Source of the DNA: JBEIHX01 sp040381075
GTDB lineage: Bacteria; Pseudomonadota; Alphaproteobacteria; Caulobacterales; Aquidulcibacteraceae
DNA: 64,000 nt
Reading direction: 5' to 3'
Assembly: GCA_040381075.1 (NCBI GenBank)
Contig: JBEIHX010000002.1
Span: forward strand, 1 to 64,000
Shown: positions 1-8,254 of the stretch, one piece after another
Numbering within the stretch: position 1 is the first letter of the stretch
How the letters are laid out: each line of letters opens with the position of its first letter
Notes under the pieces: model-generated
Told to the model about the DNA's origin: nothing
Database searches by the model: none
The model's input: the letters and a program-made list of their open reading frames with translations, nothing else
Made by a program: the position numbers and the translations under genes

Positions 1-691
<691 letters not shown>

Positions 692-1019
692 TGACCTGAC
701 ATCGACCTTCCTTCGGTGACGTTGAGACGCCACCGAGGCTGCTCGGTTTCTGCGTATGCGCTTTGACGAGAGCCTCGTCGATTGGCGCTACCTCGGGGTA
801 AACCAAGGCAGAACCAATGATTTGGCTATCATGAAACGCACCGTCAGCGTCAGTCCGCCTTCGCCGGCAAAGCCAGCCAAGGACGGTTCGCAAGACGCCG
901 CCGCCTGCGTTTCTCTTTCCTTCCTCACGATGTCAAACAGCTCAGTTCCGCGGCCCTGAGACCACGGTCCCGCTCCCCGGCTCTGACCGCCGCTGCGGTC
1001 GCCCCGTGAAGGAGGCGCG
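692..1019 (-). other. rrn transcribed leader
   Basis: This is the stretch between the inferred rrn promoter and the 16S 5' end. It contains a small perfect hairpin (gaccgc-cgct-gcggtc, about 984-999) and a purine-rich block read on the minus strand as GAGGAAGGAAAGAGAAACGC (about 907-926). That block resembles the pre-16S leader motif common in alphaproteobacterial rrn operons. No coding frame is convincing. The antitermination (boxA-like) role is inference. Confidence 0.6.
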
Positions 1020-1048
1020 CTTTTAAGCCCGCCCAAATTTCGTGTCAA
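1020..1048 (-). promoter_or_regulatory. rrn operon promoter
   Basis: On the minus strand a perfect -35 box TTGACA (1048-1043) is followed after exactly 17 bases by TAAAAG (1025-1020), a 4/6 match to TATAAT. It lies about 330 bases upstream of the 16S 5' end, the expected distance for an rrn promoter. A G/C-rich segment follows the -10 box, which would fit a stringently controlled discriminator, but the start point is not visible. Confidence 0.75.
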
Positions 1049-1889
1049 CGGCTTCGAGAAGCCATTTCAGCAGTTCCGCCCGAGCACCTTGTGGATGGTT
1101 TGAACCATCACCGGAACGTCGGAACCGCACGTTTCACCGGGGAGAGCAATCGAAGTCGCCAACGACCGCTCCCGGGCGAGGCACGGAACCTAAAGAAACC
1201 CGTTCGGGGAATCAAGTGACTTCTTCTGAAATTCAGCACGTCGCGCGGCGAGCCCGCGCAGCTGGCGCAGGAATGTCGAGGTTTGCGCCGCAGGGCGGCA
1301 GGCGGACCGCGTGCAAGAAGCCCTTCTGGGCCAGCGATCATGCCGGTGGAAGCAGGCCTCCTCGAACAGTTCGGCGCAACATCGCCGCCATTTGACGACG
1401 CCTTACGGAGCCAAGCCGCAGACTGCTTCCCGCTGCACCATTCGCCAGCGCCGGCCACACCAGCCCGCGGCCAGCGCCGGCGCGAGCCCCGAGGGCACTC
1501 CCAATCGCCCTGCACAGCCGCGGTCGCACCGCCAACAGCCTCACCGCGCCCGGCCTGCCGCCTACCACGCCGCGCGTCGCCGCGGCGCGCGCCAGGATCC
1601 GGCGTGCAGGCCAGGCCCCGGGGCTGCAGAAGCGCCACGGCCGGGCGACCGGCGCGCGCACGGCGAGCCAGCCGCGCTGTCCCTGTGATCGGACCACGCT
1701 TGGGACGCAACGGCCCGCAACGGGTTTCCCGCGACGGACTGCAGGCAAGGCGGGGGCGTACCCAGCACACCGGCCCGGCGCGCGCAGGGGGATCACCAAA
1801 CGGCGAAGCATGTCGACTTGGGGGGGGCGGGGCGGTAGTGCTGATGGTCGCCCCCCCGATTGATTAGGGCCAAGACAGAGAAAGACACT
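1049..1889. other. intergenic region, no gene seen
   Basis: About 840 bases of very GC-rich sequence separate the rrn promoter from the next gene. Long open frames exist on both strands (for example 1283-1867 plus), but they encode Arg/Ala/Pro/Gly-rich strings with no fold-like pattern and overlap one another, as expected of stop-poor GC-rich DNA. I see no RNA gene or clear repeat. Confidence 0.5.
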
Positions 1890-2336
1890 ATGGTTGAATT
1901 CCTGGAGCCGATCATCGGACTGCTTCCGAAGGATCCTGCTGAAGCCTTTGCAGCCGGCGCAGGTACAGCCGCCCTGTTGGGACTGTGCATCGCCAGCCTG
2001 GCGCGGACGCACCAAAAGCGCGTCAGCACAACCGCACCGGGCAGTTCGCAGCCGCTGTCTGAGCAGGTGCGCCCTGCCCGGGTGGCGGCGCTGGAAGCTG
2101 ACCTTCATCGGGCGCGTGCGAAAGTACAGGAGGCCCAGGCCAAGTCACTACAAGCCGCCCCACCGGGGGCCACGCCTCAACGACTTATTCAGCCGGCCGA
2201 ACTTGCACAGCAGGCCTGGCGTGCGGACTTCGAGGCGCAACGCGCGCGTCGTCTGGCGTGGCGCGCCCATTACTTTGCCGCCCGCACCCGCATCCTGGAG
2301 GATTCAGCAAGGCCCCATCAGGATAGGGCGACATGA
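1890..2336 (+). CDS. small membrane-anchored protein of unknown function, upstream of rsmI
   Basis: 148 aa from the ATG at 1890, preceded by an AGAGAAAG-type ribosome site; an in-frame start at 1860 also exists. The N-terminus (MVEFLEPIIGLLPKD) leads into one hydrophobic segment at about residues 20-38 (AGAGTAALLGLCIASLA). The rest is Ala/Arg/Gln-rich and probably helical (about residues 60-140). The stop overlaps the rsmI start (ATGA at 2333-2336), so the two are probably translationally coupled. I do not recognise the family. Neighbourhood links it to rsmI, but a shared function is only an inference. Confidence 0.6.
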   Translation: MVEFLEPIIGLLPKDPAEAFAAGAGTAALLGLCIASLARTHQKRVSTTAPGSSQPLSEQVRPARVAALEADLHRARAKVQEAQAKSLQAAPPGATPQRLIQPAELAQQAWRADFEAQRARRLAWRAHYFAARTRILEDSARPHQDRAT

Positions 2337-3583
2337 GCGCCAGCATCGTCATCGCCTTCAAGGGGCATGCCGATATTCGCGCCAGCGATCCTCGCAGCAT
2401 TGAAATCGTTGATTCAGACACGTACGCCGGGCGTCCGGGCGTCATTGGCTACCAAGCGATGTTCGACCCGCGGGAACTGTCGCGTGTGCGTGGTCGGGTG
2501 AACGTCACAATAAACTGCGGCGGGGTTTCCGACGCGTTGGAAGCAACTGTATCGCCGCTTTTTGTGCGGGGAGCTCCGCTTGTCTTGAGACGGGATCCCG
2601 CCACCCGGCCAAAAGGCCTTGCCCAGGCGTCGAGCAAGGCCGCCAGCGATCTGGATCGTGAACTGATCTCCGCCTTGCGCAGGCCTGCCTCAACCGCAAC
2701 CCTGACGATCACACAGCTCAGCGATCAAGCACCTTTGCCAGGCGTGCTGCATCTTGTGGCGATGCCCATCGGACGACAGGACGACCTCAGTCCGCGCGCA
2801 CTCGATGTTCTCATGAGCGTTGATGCAATCTATGCGGAGGATACGCGCATTGCTCACGACAATCTTTCCTGGCGCGGGGTGCGCACGCCAATGATTTCGT
2901 GCCATGAGCATTCGCAAAAGACTCGAGCTGGCATGGTCGCAGATCGCCTGGCGAACGGCGCCCGGCTGGCTTATGTTTCAGACGCTGGCGCACCGCTTGT
3001 ATCGGATCCTGGCGCAGCCCTGGTTCGCGCGGCGCTTGATGTCGGGGCTGTCGTGACGACTGCACCGGGCCCGAGCGCGGTAATCGCTGCGCTGAGCATA
3101 TCTGGTCTTGCTGGCGGCCCATTCCGCTTTGCAGGGTTCGCCCCGCGTGCAGGTCGCGAACGCACCGAGTTTCTGGCGGCGGTCGTTGCAGGGGTCGACA
3201 CCCAGGTTCTGTTTGAATCCCCGCATCGTCTGGCATTGCTGCTGTCGGACCTTGCAACGCTTGCGCCTGACCGTGCGGCGGCTCTGTGCAAGGACGTTAC
3301 GAAGCAGACCGAAGCCGTTTCTCGCGCGCCGGTTCGCGTGCTTTCCCAGGACGTAAACCGAGATACTGACGTCCGCGGCGAATACGTCCTGGTACTGGCT
3401 GGACTTGGACCGGTCGATACGCCAGTTCAGGCCGAGCTTGCGGACCTTGACGCTTTCATCCGCGCTTTGATTGACGCGCAATGCCCGACCGCACCGATCG
3501 TCAAGGCAATTCGCACCGTGACCGGACAGGATCGAACCGCAGCGTATGACCGTGTTGCAGCGCTGAAGGAACGCCGCGATTAG
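2333..3583 (+). CDS. rsmI: 16S rRNA 2'-O-ribose C1402 methyltransferase with N-terminal DUF371-like domain
   Basis: 416 aa, against about 280 for usual RsmI. Residues about 140-410 are a tetrapyrrole-methylase-fold RsmI: LHLVAMPIGRQDDLSPRAL, AEDTR, SDAGAPLVSDPG, and PGPSAVIAALSISGL, which bind SAM and target rRNA. Known RsmI methylates the 2'-O of C1402 in the 16S decoding centre. Residues 1-130 are an extra domain with a GHADIRASDPRSIEI start, an IGYQAMFD block and SSKAASDLDRELISALR. This pattern matches, by eye, the archaeal DUF371 family (GH..(A)..T.E, then DKAAADLDREL). The start overlaps the previous gene by 4 nt, and the 3' end overlaps the convergent 3580-3870 gene by 4 nt. The RsmI assignment is secure; the DUF371 match needs a profile search. 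Confidence 0.9.
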   Translation: MSASIVIAFKGHADIRASDPRSIEIVDSDTYAGRPGVIGYQAMFDPRELSRVRGRVNVTINCGGVSDALEATVSPLFVRGAPLVLRRDPATRPKGLAQASSKAASDLDRELISALRRPASTATLTITQLSDQAPLPGVLHLVAMPIGRQDDLSPRALDVLMSVDAIYAEDTRIAHDNLSWRGVRTPMISCHEHSQKTRAGMVADRLANGARLAYVSDAGAPLVSDPGAALVRAALDVGAVVTTAPGPSAVIAALSISGLAGGPFRFAGFAPRAGRERTEFLAAVVAGVDTQVLFESPHRLALLLSDLATLAPDRAAALCKDVTKQTEAVSRAPVRVLSQDVNRDTDVRGEYVLVLAGLGPVDTPVQAELADLDAFIRALIDAQCPTAPIVKAIRTVTGQDRTAAYDRVAALKERRD

Positions 3584-3870
3584 GCCATGACAGCTCCGTG
3601 GGCTGCAAACCCCAGCAGGGCGACAACCGCGCCCACTGCCAGCGCAACAAGCCCTGCACGTGGACGCAGCGGGCCCGCAGCGGGGCGCACAAGCGCCGTA
3701 ACGGCGGCGCCAACGGCGAGTGCTGCGAAGCCCGCCACTCCATCCGCCGCGATCAACAGGGCAAAAAGACCGGCGCCAAAGGCCACGTAACCGGCAAGCA
3801 ACGCAGCGCGCGCCAGCCAAGCCGCACGAACTGCGAGCGGGGTCATCGTTCGGCCCATTCGCTCAGACAT
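3580..3870 (-). CDS. small integral membrane protein in the siroheme operon
   Basis: 96 aa from the ATG at 3870, which overlaps the end of the precorrin-2 dehydrogenase gene by 8 nt. Three hydrophobic Ala/Leu/Val-rich segments (about residues 15-40, 45-60 and 70-90) make it an integral membrane protein. No motif is recognisable. Position last in an operon with two siroheme genes hints at a sulfur or nitrogen assimilation link, but composition alone cannot show a function. Its TAA overlaps the convergent rsmI stop. Confidence 0.65.
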   Translation of the reverse strand: MSERMGRTMTPLAVRAAWLARAALLAGYVAFGAGLFALLIAADGVAGFAALAVGAAVTALVRPAAGPLRPRAGLVALAVGAVVALLGFAAHGAVMA

Positions 3871-4435
3871 TCCCGGTTTCCCCCGCCAGACCGTAGGAGG
3901 ACAGGATATCTGCGGCCCGAGCCTTGATGCTCGCCATCGAGGCGCCGGCCGCGCGCGCGCGTTCCCGATCCCTGGCGAGCGCCTCGATGGCGTCGGCCCA
4001 GCTGTCTGGAAAATCTGCCTGCAACTTCCGGCGCACCGCCGCAGCCGCCGCCGGGCTCGCCCCGCCAGTGCCTGCCGCAAGAACGAGGCGGCCTCGCCGC
4101 ACCACGGCGGGTGAGTGAAAATCACACAGCCCAGGTACGTCCTCAACATTCGTCATCACCCCGTGACTGCGGGCCGCAGCCGCGGTTGCGGCTGAAGTTT
4201 TCGGATCAAGATCAACAATCCAGACGATATCGATCGCAGACCACTCAGGCGCCCCTGGCAGCCTGGCCTGCAGCGCAGGCCAGGCTGCCTTGGCAAGGGC
4301 TGGACTTGGCGCGTCCGAGTATACGGTCGGATCGCCGCCAAGATCGCGCAGCCAGGCAAGCCGGCGCAGCGCGAGTTCGCCGCGCCCGATGAGGGCAATC
4401 GATAGTGCGGCGGGATCAAGCATGACCGGAATCAT
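3863..4435 (-). CDS. precorrin-2 dehydrogenase / siroheme synthase N-terminal-type protein (CysG N-domain, Met8-like)
   Basis: 190 aa. The N-terminus has a Rossmann dinucleotide pattern (ALSIALIGRGELALRRLAWL). The second block (VMTNVEDVPGLCDFHSPAVVRRGRLVLAAGTGGASP) is the CysG/Met8 signature V(N).D.p.lCdF..Pa.v.rg.l..aiGT.G.SP. The protein would oxidise precorrin-2 to sirohydrochlorin with NAD and may also chelate iron. It is a stand-alone domain, with the methyltransferase encoded separately upstream. Its start overlaps the cobA stop (ATGA), so the operon is coupled. Confidence 0.88.
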   Translation of the reverse strand: MIPVMLDPAALSIALIGRGELALRRLAWLRDLGGDPTVYSDAPSPALAKAAWPALQARLPGAPEWSAIDIVWIVDLDPKTSAATAAAARSHGVMTNVEDVPGLCDFHSPAVVRRGRLVLAAGTGGASPAAAAAVRRKLQADFPDSWADAIEALARDRERARAAGASMASIKARAADILSSYGLAGETGNV

Positions 4436-5229
4436 CGAGCAGCCCCCAGAACCGGGGTTAACGGCTCAAACACAGCCTGCTCGCCCGCACCCGCGAATGT
4501 CCGGCCGATCAGCAGTATTCCCGGTCGTTCATCCGCGCGACCGTCGAGAACGCCAAGCGCCGCAGCGCCAAGATCTGCTCGAAAGCTGCGCGCACCGCTG
4601 GCGCCTGCGTCAATGACAAGCAATATTGGCGTGGTGCTCTCGCGTCCGCCCGCCAGCAGCGCCTGGGCGACAGCCCGTACACGCCGCGACGCCATGTAAA
4701 TCGCAACGCTGTCGGCAGCGGCCGCCACGCGCACCCAGCCGTCATCCTCGGCCTCTCCTTCGCCGACGGCCGGCGTGACAAACGCGACGCTGCGCGCAAC
4801 GCCTCGTTGCGTGAGGGGGGCGGCTATATCGGCGGCCGCGGCGCTGGCGCTGGTGACGCCCGGCACGATCTCCACCGAAATGCCGGCGGCGGCCAGCGCA
4901 TCCAACTCCTCGCCCGCTCGACCGAACAGCATTGGATCACCGCCCTTCAGGCGCACAATCTGTAGACCTCGCTGCGCCTCACGCACCATGAGCCGGCATA
5001 TCAGCTGTTGATCGGTGACGTGCCCGCCGGCCCGCTTGCCAACTGCGATCTTGCGTGCCTGCGGGGCCAATGACAGGATTTCGGGGTCGACCAGCGCGTC
5101 GTGCAGCACGACGTGAGCCTGCGCAAGATATCGAACCGCACGAAGCGTCAGAAGATCCACGCCGCCTGGACCAGCGCCGACCAGGCGAACGATCCCAGCG
5201 TGCGAGGGGTAGGATGGCCGCCGTGTCAT
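4432..5229 (-). CDS. cobA: uroporphyrinogen-III C-methyltransferase (SUMT)
   Basis: 265 aa from the ATG at 5229; a GTG at 5247 would add six residues. Family marks are VRLVGAGPGGVDLLTLRA near the start, YDxLV-type VVLHDALVDPEIL, VGKRAGGH, the SAM loop RLKGGDPMLFGRAGEE and VPGVTSASAAAA. It makes precorrin-2 from uroporphyrinogen III for siroheme or cobalamin. It is the first gene of a three-gene operon with the CysG N-domain and a small membrane protein. Because the partner is a siroheme-type dehydrogenase, the siroheme branch is the likely role. Confidence 0.92.
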   Translation of the reverse strand: MTRRPSYPSHAGIVRLVGAGPGGVDLLTLRAVRYLAQAHVVLHDALVDPEILSLAPQARKIAVGKRAGGHVTDQQLICRLMVREAQRGLQIVRLKGGDPMLFGRAGEELDALAAAGISVEIVPGVTSASAAAADIAAPLTQRGVARSVAFVTPAVGEGEAEDDGWVRVAAAADSVAIYMASRRVRAVAQALLAGGRESTTPILLVIDAGASGARSFRADLGAAALGVLDGRADERPGILLIGRTFAGAGEQAVFEPLTPVLGAAR

Positions 5230-5352
5230 GGTTGGAAGTCTGGCCACGCAAGGGACCGGGGAACAATCAGTTGGGCTAAAGAGTGACTTTGCAGCGGCTC
5301 ACACTGCAGCCTAGGGTGGCTGCAGTTGCAGGCAACAGCCGAGGCGCCAACC

Positions 5353-6195
5353 ATGACTGCTCAGATTTCATTTACGGTCGAAGACCGCATCCGCGTGGAC
5401 ATCGCCGATCATATCGCAGACGTGCGCCTGATCCGGTCCGACAAGATGAACGCTCTCGATGACGCGATGTTCACCGCGCTCATTGCAACGGGCGAGCGAC
5501 TTAAGGGCGAACAAGGAGTGCGCGCCGTGGTGTTGTCCGGCGAAGGGCGGGCGTTCTGCGCCGGACTGGACATGGGAAACTTCGCCCGCATGGCTGGACA
5601 GGCCGAGGACCAGGATGCTCCCGCCTCGCTCAGCGCCGGACGGCTCGCCAGGCGCACGCACGGCAGGGCAAACCGGGCGCAATACGCCTGCCTTGTCTGG
5701 CGGGATGTGCCAGCACCGGTTATCGCAGCCATCCACGGCGTGGCGCTGGGCGGCGGCCTGCAGGTAGCTCTTGGCGCAGACGTGCGCATCGTGGCGCCGG
5801 AGGCAAAGCTTTCCGTTCTTGAGATCAAATGGGGCCTGGTTCCTGACATGGGCGGCATGATGATCCTGCGCCGCCTGCTGCGCGAGGATATATTCAGAGA
5901 GCTGACCTTCACTGGGAGGATGCTGAATGGAGAGGAAGCGGTCCGGCTTGGGATCGCCACCCGAACCGCAGCTGATCCTTTGGCCGAGGCGCGCGCGCTC
6001 GCGGCTGAAATCGCACAGAAAAGCCCGGATGCGATAAGGGCCGGGAAGCGATTGCTGGAACTGGCAGCCAATGGACAGGATCATGATATCCTGCAGGCTG
6101 AAAGCGATGAGCAGGATAGGCTCATTGGTTCGCGCAACCAGATCGAAGCGGTCATGGCGAACCTGCAGAAGCGCAGTCCGGTCTTCATCGATTGA
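5353..6195 (+). CDS. crotonase / enoyl-CoA hydratase family protein
   Basis: 280 aa from the ATG at 5353 (GAGG lies upstream at 5341-5344; an earlier start at 5326 is possible). The crotonase fold is clear: GEGRAFCAGLDM forms the first oxyanion-hole loop and IAAIHGVALGGGLQVALGADVRI the second, followed by EIKWGLVPDMGG. The Glu of the two-Glu hydratase pattern is replaced around VPDMGG, so hydratase activity is not assured. The C-terminus (DEQDRLIGSRNQIEAV) is typical of trimeric family members. The substrate cannot be read from sequence. It stands alone, 127 bases before the transporter gene. Confidence 0.88.
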   Translation: MTAQISFTVEDRIRVDIADHIADVRLIRSDKMNALDDAMFTALIATGERLKGEQGVRAVVLSGEGRAFCAGLDMGNFARMAGQAEDQDAPASLSAGRLARRTHGRANRAQYACLVWRDVPAPVIAAIHGVALGGGLQVALGADVRIVAPEAKLSVLEIKWGLVPDMGGMMILRRLLREDIFRELTFTGRMLNGEEAVRLGIATRTAADPLAEARALAAEIAQKSPDAIRAGKRLLELAANGQDHDILQAESDEQDRLIGSRNQIEAVMANLQKRSPVFID

Positions 6196-6322
6196 CCCGG
6201 CCACACGGGAACGACCGCAGGGATCGCACATGGCGCCGCGGACTGGGCTGCGGTGCGCCGGCGCCCAGCGCAGGCCGTCGCGCCTCCAGATCCGCGCGCC
6301 GGGCAAAGGGACAGGATACGAG

Positions 6323-7663
6323 ATGGCGGACCTGAGGACGGGCCAGGACGAGCCGCAGGGACAAAGGACGGCTCTGCGCAGGGTTCTCCTATCCCTGCGC
6401 CAGCCCAAGGTGGCGCTCGCCACAGTCTTCGGCGTCGCCACCGGCATGCCGCCCGTCATGGTCGGCGTGACGCTCGGCCTGTGGCTGCGCCAGGAGGGCG
6501 TAGCGCTGTCGGCCATCGGCTTTATGAGCTGGGTTGGCGTGTTCTTCGCGACCAAGTTTCTCTGGGCCCCGTTCGTCGACCGCATCCGCTTGCCGTGGCT
6601 CGGCCGCAGGTTGGGCCACCGGCGTTCGTGGATGCTGCTCGGCCAGGCGGTCGTGATGATTGCGATCCTCGGCATGGCGGTGGTCGGGCCTGGCGCCGGA
6701 TTGCAGGCGTTTGCAGCGCTCGCGATGCTGACAGCCTTCGCGTCGGCGACGCAGGACATCTCGGTAGACGCCTGGCGGATCGAGAGCGCGGCCAATGCTG
6801 AACAGGACCTTGTGGCCTCAGCCTACACATTCGGCCTGCGCAGCGGCTACTTCTTCGGCAACGCCCCGATCCTGGCGGGATCGGCGCTCATCGGCTGGTC
6901 AGGGGCTTACGCTCTGGCCGCTCTGGGGGGTGTCCTGGGTCTTGCCGCCATCCTGCTTGCGCGCGAACCGCAGGCGGCGCGGGACTTCAAGCCGCTGCAG
7001 GGCCCGCGCGCGACACTTGCAGCCTTGTGGACCCCGGTGCGCCTCTTCATCCACGACCATGGGCGGATCGCTGGCATAATGCTGCTTCTGACAGCACTTT
7101 ACTTCGTGCCCGATGGGATCATCGCCCCCATGGTCGGTCCACTCTACATCGACCTCGGGTACCAGGGTGCAGAGATTGCGGCCGTGCGTACTGTGTTTGG
7201 AATCACGGCTGCGCTTCTGGGGGTGATAACCGCCGGTGTGCTGGGGATGCGGTTTGGAACGCTCGCGGTGCTGGGCCTCGGCGCGGCGCTGAGCGCCGTC
7301 TCCAACCTGGGGTTCACTGCCCTCAGTCTGTCTGGAGGATCGAGGGCGATCTGGATAATCGCCGTGGCGATCGAAGGGTTCAGCGCGGGGCTTGCGCAGA
7401 CTGCAATGCTGGCATGGGCTGGCAGGCTGACAAACGTCAAGGCGACAGCAGCGCAATTCGCACTGCTGTCGTCGCTCATGACCCTGCTGCCAGGCTTTCT
7501 CGGTGGCTTTGCGGGACTTGCGGTTGAGACGCTGCAGTCTTCGATGGCCGACCCGCTGGCGGGCTATGCGACCTATTTCGCGCTGACAACCTGCGCCGGC
7601 GCAGGGCCCCTGGCCTTGATCCTGCTGCTGCAGCGTTGCATCCAAGCCAGACGCAATCCCTAG
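6323..7663 (+). CDS. AmpG-like MFS permease (muropeptide-type transporter family)
   Basis: 446 aa from the ATG at 6323, which follows an ACAGGA site. It has about 12 membrane segments. The AmpG-family marks are FGVATGMPPVMVGVTLGLWLR near the N-terminus, FLWAPFVDRI in the first half (compare K..W.P..D of AmpG) and TAFASATQDISVDAWRIE, equivalent to the family's ATQDI..DA motif. AmpG imports anhydromuropeptides for peptidoglycan recycling. Related permeases carry siderophores or acetyl-CoA, so the substrate here is open. No ampD/ampC neighbours are visible. Confidence 0.8.
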   Translation: MADLRTGQDEPQGQRTALRRVLLSLRQPKVALATVFGVATGMPPVMVGVTLGLWLRQEGVALSAIGFMSWVGVFFATKFLWAPFVDRIRLPWLGRRLGHRRSWMLLGQAVVMIAILGMAVVGPGAGLQAFAALAMLTAFASATQDISVDAWRIESAANAEQDLVASAYTFGLRSGYFFGNAPILAGSALIGWSGAYALAALGGVLGLAAILLAREPQAARDFKPLQGPRATLAALWTPVRLFIHDHGRIAGIMLLLTALYFVPDGIIAPMVGPLYIDLGYQGAEIAAVRTVFGITAALLGVITAGVLGMRFGTLAVLGLGAALSAVSNLGFTALSLSGGSRAIWIIAVAIEGFSAGLAQTAMLAWAGRLTNVKATAAQFALLSSLMTLLPGFLGGFAGLAVETLQSSMADPLAGYATYFALTTCAGAGPLALILLLQRCIQARRNP

Positions 7664-7986
7664 AACGAGGCGCGCCGCCCGCGACATCGCGATGGCTGGC
7701 GCGCCTCCCCCGCGCGCGCCCACGCTCAGATCACACACCCGTCCACGCATGCGGGATCGCACCGCCGGGGACGGCCCATCAGACGCGCTGCGACTGCGCT
7801 GCAGAGCCGAAACTGCATCCAAACCTTCTGCCGCTCTGCGCCCCAGATGCAAGTGCAGCCTCGAAAATCGGGCTATTGGGGACCTGTATACGTCAGGGTC
7901 GGCGAGCCTCAGCTGACATGTCCGCCGGGCGGAAGCGCGACCACCGGACACAAAAACAGAAAAACTCCAATCAAAACAGATACAAG
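7664..7986. other. intergenic region before tRNA-Ser
   Basis: I see no gene. The right-hand end (about 7950-7985), read on the minus strand just past the tRNA 3' end, contains runs of T (GTTTTGATTGGAGTTTTTC). These could end tRNA-Ser transcription, though no strong hairpin precedes them. Confidence 0.4.
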
Positions 7987-8079
7987 TGGCGGTGACGGAG
8001 GGATTCGAACCCTCGATAGGTCTTTAGGACCTATAACGGTTTAGCAAACCGCCGCCTTCAGCCGCTCGGCCACGTCACC
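7987..8079 (-). tRNA. tRNA-Ser(GCT), CCA encoded
   Basis: The minus strand folds as a class II tRNA. The acceptor stem is GGTGACG/CGTCACC with discriminator G and an encoded CCA (7989-7987). The D-arm block is GTGGCCGAGCGGCTGAAGG, the anticodon stem GCGGT/ACCGT has loop TTGCTAA (anticodon GCT), and the long variable arm (TAGGTC..GACCTA) is typical of tRNA-Ser. The T-arm is GGGTTCGAATCCC. Confidence 0.97.
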
Positions 8080-8182
8080 CTTGAGCCCGTGCTTAGCCTC
8101 TCCACCGGCTGAGACGCAAGCGTCGCCAGCCGGCGGTCACGCCGTCACCGATGATTTGTGAGCGAGCAGGCCCCGGCGGCCA

Positions 8183-8197
8183 TTAACGAACCCTGAA
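8183..8197. promoter_or_regulatory. near-match CtrA box upstream of the polysaccharide cluster
   Basis: The sequence TTAA-CGAACCC-TGAA matches the CtrA full site TTAA-N7-TTAA with one mismatch and the correct spacing, 58-72 bases before the sugar transferase start. CtrA controls cell-cycle and polar genes in Caulobacterales. One degenerate site in this position is suggestive only. Confidence 0.3.
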
Positions 8198-8254
8198 AAA
8201 CCAGGCGTCGTTCGCGCGGCAGACTTTATCGAACGGAAACCAGAACACGATTAC

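Noticed and set aside
1283..1867. 194-aa plus-strand open frame between rrn and the small membrane protein gene
   Set aside because: Arg/Ala/Pro-rich, overlaps other frames and shows no start context or fold-like pattern; typical of stop-poor GC-rich DNA.
6071..6322. Longer N-terminus for the AmpG-like transporter
   Set aside because: It would overlap the crotonase gene by more than 100 bases, encode a non-transporter sequence and ignore the good start at 6323.
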